NCBI RefSeq assembly: GCF_032854445.1
Contig: NC_088306.1
Location: forward strand, 24,587,764-24,651,763
DNA: 64,000 nucleotides
From: Liolophura sinensis
Taxonomy: Eukaryota > Mollusca > Polyplacophora > Chitonida > Chitonidae
Direction: 5' to 3'
Every line of letters starts with the position of its first letter. The first letter of the stretch is position 1. Positions 60,551 through 64,000 of this stretch are shown here, in pieces. Under the pieces are notes generated by a model. That model saw nothing but the letters and a program-made list of their open reading frames with translations, ran no database searches and was not told the DNA's origin. The position numbers and the translations under genes were made by a program.

Positions 60551-63213
60551 GTCTGCTTTCTAAACAGTCACATAAAACGGCAAAAGCTATGCAATTCGTT
60601 CTGCCATTCATATTCCACCCTAGCCTCAAAGACGTATTTATGCTGTTTTCTGTAAAATAGGCACCAATGTGCGACATGTTTTCAAATGAACTTTTTAAAA
60701 CTATCTCCTCGAAAAATCAATAATATCCCAGCCCTTTCAAAAATCATTCTCGCCATTGGTTGTCTGCCTTTGACAAGTTGTTTTTGAACACCCCCAGAAA
60801 TGCTCTCTGACCCGTCACTCTGTGTCCTGTTTTATCTCCAGTCCTGTCAAACAGGAAGAAGGGGAATCCATTTTCATTTTTCATCGTCGTCGTGACTGAT
60901 GATCTATCACCGTCGGCCATGACACTCACAGCTCTGTCGTGCGACACCGCGACAGCCGGTCCACATCGTTTTTCCGTTCACCTCTTACATAATTTATCAT
61001 TAAGCCTAACCGGCGTTTTTTCTCCTCAAGACTCCTCAGACAAGATAAAAGGTAGGAGACGAACTACCTGTCCGTTAGGAAAAAAACTCCACGGAGGTTC
61101 CTCCGCCATAGCCCCCCACAACCACCGACGACCCAATCTCTCACCCCTCACCCCCACCCCCATCCCAACAGATTTACGTGAGATTTATATATTAAACCCT
61201 CGGCTGATACATCAACACGTTTTGAGTACAAATGACTCATAGAGGCATTAGGTCACGGAGAGCACGAGTCTGGACGAGATTTCGCCACATTTCGCTAGAC
61301 GCCGTTATGAATGAAAACCAAGAAAAACCCTCTGCTTGTCGACAGCGGTTAAGATATTTACTGTATTCCACTGATATCTGGAGTTCAAGGCTTCCAAAAA
61401 AGTTGTTTTGTTGCTGTGTCTTCCTGCTGTTTTCCTTTATATTCATTTATATGTGGTCTAACATTTGTTGGTTTCAGGATGTTTTGCATGTGTTTATTAA
61501 TTTATTTATTTATTTTCACTGCTGAGTTTTCCACTTCGTGCAAGGTTGTAAATGTCAACTGTCAAAAAGAGAAATAGAATTGAGATACATACTACATACA
61601 TGTCTGTATCTCGAACACACACGTTTATGTGGGTTTTATCATTCAAAACAGTGGACTGTGAACGTTTCGTACGCACTTTACACACTATACCTTGGAAACA
61701 ACACAGGCTCCTCACTGTTACGGCCTCTACTAAGACAACTGTTACATTCATGATCAGAGAAATCCAGCTATGCATTACATCGTCACATGACACAGAACCA
61801 GTTGGAATTTTATAAATGATGTAAAAGATGGATTCTTCAGTGTATTTATTAAAAATCATTTATCATATTACAATAATAATGGCGCAAAGTTTTAGAGGAG
61901 ACAAAGGTCAAGCTAGAGTTAATTGACAGTTATACGAAAGACGCTTCGTCATGTTAATTACGCTGTTTAAATGTTATTGTTGGAAATTTCCAATTCTGCG
62001 GAGCGGTTGTCACTTTTCATTTGCTCCTATTTAAAATCCAATCGACGTGAAGTATTTGCCCGTTCCGCCATGTGCCTGTGGATAAAGGTTTCAGAAAGCA
62101 GCCGGCAAACGGAAGCTTAAGTCTAGCAGTTATACAACATGCTGAGAACAAACTTCGTGAATACTACCCTAAAACCCAAAGCACTAAAGTCCTCAAACAA
62201 TACCGGTGTTCCAAGAGCAATGAAAATAACACCACCCCTCGGGATTTCAACAGAACAGATGCAAGTTACAGAGGTATAATCCGTAATATTTGCTCAAGCA
62301 AATTGCACACAGGGACAAAAAAATAGCGATTGGTATAAGTTACAAAAGGCACGTTCAGGATTTTAAAGAAAACTCTTTTCACTAAGCCTCGATCAAAGAA
62401 TGGCCGAGCTTGGCTTTTTAAACTCTATTAGGTGCAACACGATCAGGCCTGTCAGTCGCAGAGATCGCAAAATGACCCTCGGGAACCCCAATTAGGCTCC
62501 GTGAGCATCAACACGACGAACACAGCATAAATGTCTTAGAGCTCGAAGTGCGCCACGGTGTGGAACAACGCTGTCTATTTCTGCGGCCTGTAATATGATT
62601 ACGCCGATTGAGTCCGCATGAAAATAGCATTGCGATTGTTCCAAACAATTCATTTTAACACAAATGAACTCAGTGGACAAAGAACACACAAATGTGTCCC
62701 AAAATGTAGTCCCAGCTGTCACTGCAAAGGGACTTGTCACAGTGTCGCTTTTATAAAAAGGCCATCATCGTAAAGCTGAAGACTTTTCAGCGTCACGTTG
62801 ACGTCACAAAAAAAAACTAACAGGGCAACTCAGTTACCTTAACTCAGTCCCCTTAGAAAAACAAGATCGATATATTGTTAGTGGCCTTTCACAAAGCAGA
62901 CATACACTGCAGACTCGTGAGTTTAAATACAGTTGGTGTTATTGGTAACATAGCTATCTGGATCTAGTAAATGGCATACAGCAAAGGAGATGTATGCAGT
63001 TGAGACGTAGGCAATTGATTTTAATAACAACTATATGCTCCAACGATATCCTCGGTCTGGATTACCGTTATGTTTTGTGTGAACAGAACCTTACTTATTT
63101 CAAGTGAATTTGTCCTGTACCCAATGTGCTTTAATACGGTCGTACAATATGTCACATTGTCATTAAGCCATGGTGCTGAAGATTATAGCAGCCTCCCTCT
63201 CCCCAACTCCCAA
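60551..63213. other. No recognisable gene
   Basis: Frames of up to 117 codons (60892-61242 on plus, 61859-61506 on minus) are unrecognised. A C-rich tract lies at 61136-61165 and an (attt) run at 61495-61515. Confidence 0.45.
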
Positions 63214-63311
63214 GCTCTGTTCGGTTTTCACTCAACATAATGCTGACCGCCATCCTATAAGTGAAATATTCTTGAGTACGGCGTAAAACGCCGATTTAAT
63301 ATAGAAATAAA
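63214..63311 (+). repeat. SINE family A 3' fragment
   Basis: It holds ctctgttcggttttcactca, cataatgctgaccgccatcc and an intact tail, gaaatattcttgagtacggc. The 3' end is a short A/T-rich stretch. Confidence 0.78.
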
Positions 63312-63564
63312 GAGTATAGGCCATATTTACCCGGAAACGTGTGGAGATTTGCTAACTATATTACGCTGGTGTCTCGTGTATTCGAAAAACCTGTAACTTA
63401 ATGGAGTACTAGAGTAATCTAACCACGAAAACAACTCAAGAGGTTTGTAAATTTCGTAACCTCTTTGACCCCTTTCGGATAGTTCATATCTTATAGTCCC
63501 GACATACTGACTCACCTACCACTACCACTGTATTGCGTTACACGATGTAAATAAAATTTGCAGG

Positions 63565-63821
63565 TGGGGTTAGCACGCCAGCTCGGCGAATTACCTAAAA
63601 GCCTCTCACCAACACGGTCGCTGAGAGTTCAAGTCCAGCTCATGCTAGCTCCCTCTCCAATCATACGTGCCAAGGTCGTCCAGCATCCTGTGGATGGTCA
63701 TGGGTTTCCCCCGGGCTCTGCCCGGTTTCCTCCCACCATAACGCTGACCGCAGGCGTAAAACTGAAATATTCTTGAATATGAGGTAAAACACCAATCAGA
63801 TAAAGACGGTCAAATAAATAA
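63565..63821 (+). repeat. SINE family A, near full-length copy
   Basis: The head gttagcacgccagctcggcg is followed by the B-box gagttcaagtcc, the body (ctcatgctagctccctctcc, gtttcccccgggctctgccc) and the tail gaaatattcttgaatatgag, then gtaaaacacc and an (aaat)n end. An R1 element starts directly at its 3' end (gacttacagcat at 63824). Confidence 0.82.
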
Positions 63822-64000
63822 AGACTTACAGCATATAAAGCTGTGCCGACAATATGAGTGTTAGCAAATCGATGAAACACGTAACCAATGAAATACGCCC
63901 CCCTGTCAATCTGTCTCGCGGTTTATTCCAACTGTTCATGTAAATGTTTAAATCGTAGCAAATTACACCCCTCTTGTCATCATGCCTCTAGCAGATTTAG
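63822..64000 (+). repeat. Dispersed repeat R1, copy 5, cut by the window edge
   Basis: It starts gacttacagcatataaagct and continues through acacgtaaccaatgaaatac, ctgttcatgtaaatgtttaa and catcatgcctctagcagatt to the last base of the window. It begins at the 3' end of a SINE family A copy. Confidence 0.72.

Noticed and set aside
1-64000. CRISPR arrays, bacterial operons, integrated viral genes
   Set aside because: No regularly spaced repeats with unique spacers, no dense coding, and no recognisable polymerase, integrase, capsid or envelope motif. The tandem arrays are head-to-tail minisatellites.

Overview
This is an AT-rich, intron- and repeat-dominated piece of a eukaryotic nuclear genome. 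It has no operons, no dense coding and no long open reading frames outside tandem repeats. Several short interspersed elements with tRNA-like heads end in tails I associate with molluscan genomes: 'gaaatattcttgagtacggc gtaaaacacc' type, and 'tacgacgttaaaccccaagc' followed by (actc)n. From memory of those tails, and with no search run, I infer a lophotrochozoan, most likely a mollusc (bivalve or gastropod). I cannot name a species.

One gene fragment is recognisable with confidence. On the minus strand, positions 12216 to 12067 form a 150-nt exon of a neuroligin-family, cholinesterase-like adhesion protein, with a strong 3' splice site and a consensus 5' splice site. No other exon of that gene was recognised. 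If the locus is intact, the rest of the window is mostly its introns or intergenic DNA: at least 12 kb below the exon and 51 kb above it. A weak candidate promoter and start codon for a plus-strand gene lies near 24.54-24.72 kb.

The rest is repeats. (1) SINE family A (Meta-like tail) has about nine copies: near 0.53, 7.2, 7.4, 25.4, 27.1, 33.8, 59.1, 63.2 and 63.6 kb. Two have clear target-site duplications and a third a probable one. (2) Other SINE-like families lie at 4.84, 16.76, 37.39, 43.5 and perhaps 35.3 and 60.15 kb. (3) A roughly 300-bp dispersed family, here called R1, has copies at 22.7, 30.8, 33.3, 46.5, 49.4 and 63.8 kb. (4) A small terminal-inverted-repeat element, here called M1, has two copies in opposite orientation at 4.55 and 35.47 kb. 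(5) Minisatellite arrays have unit lengths of 21 bp (6.15 kb), 66 bp (9.9 kb), 48 bp (32.6-33.3 kb), 40 then 38 bp (40.75-42.3 kb), 32 bp (49.2 kb), 34 bp (52.6-53.0 kb), 54 and 102 bp (56.5-57.65 kb) and 37 bp (60.46 kb). Several show higher-order structure.

The most interesting layout is the 48-bp array. Its monomer matches the 5' part of the dispersed R1 element, and the array runs straight into an R1 copy, so it looks like an internal repeat of a mobile element that expanded in place. I found no convincing new protein-coding system. The longest reading frames outside arrays match nothing I know and fit chance expectation.
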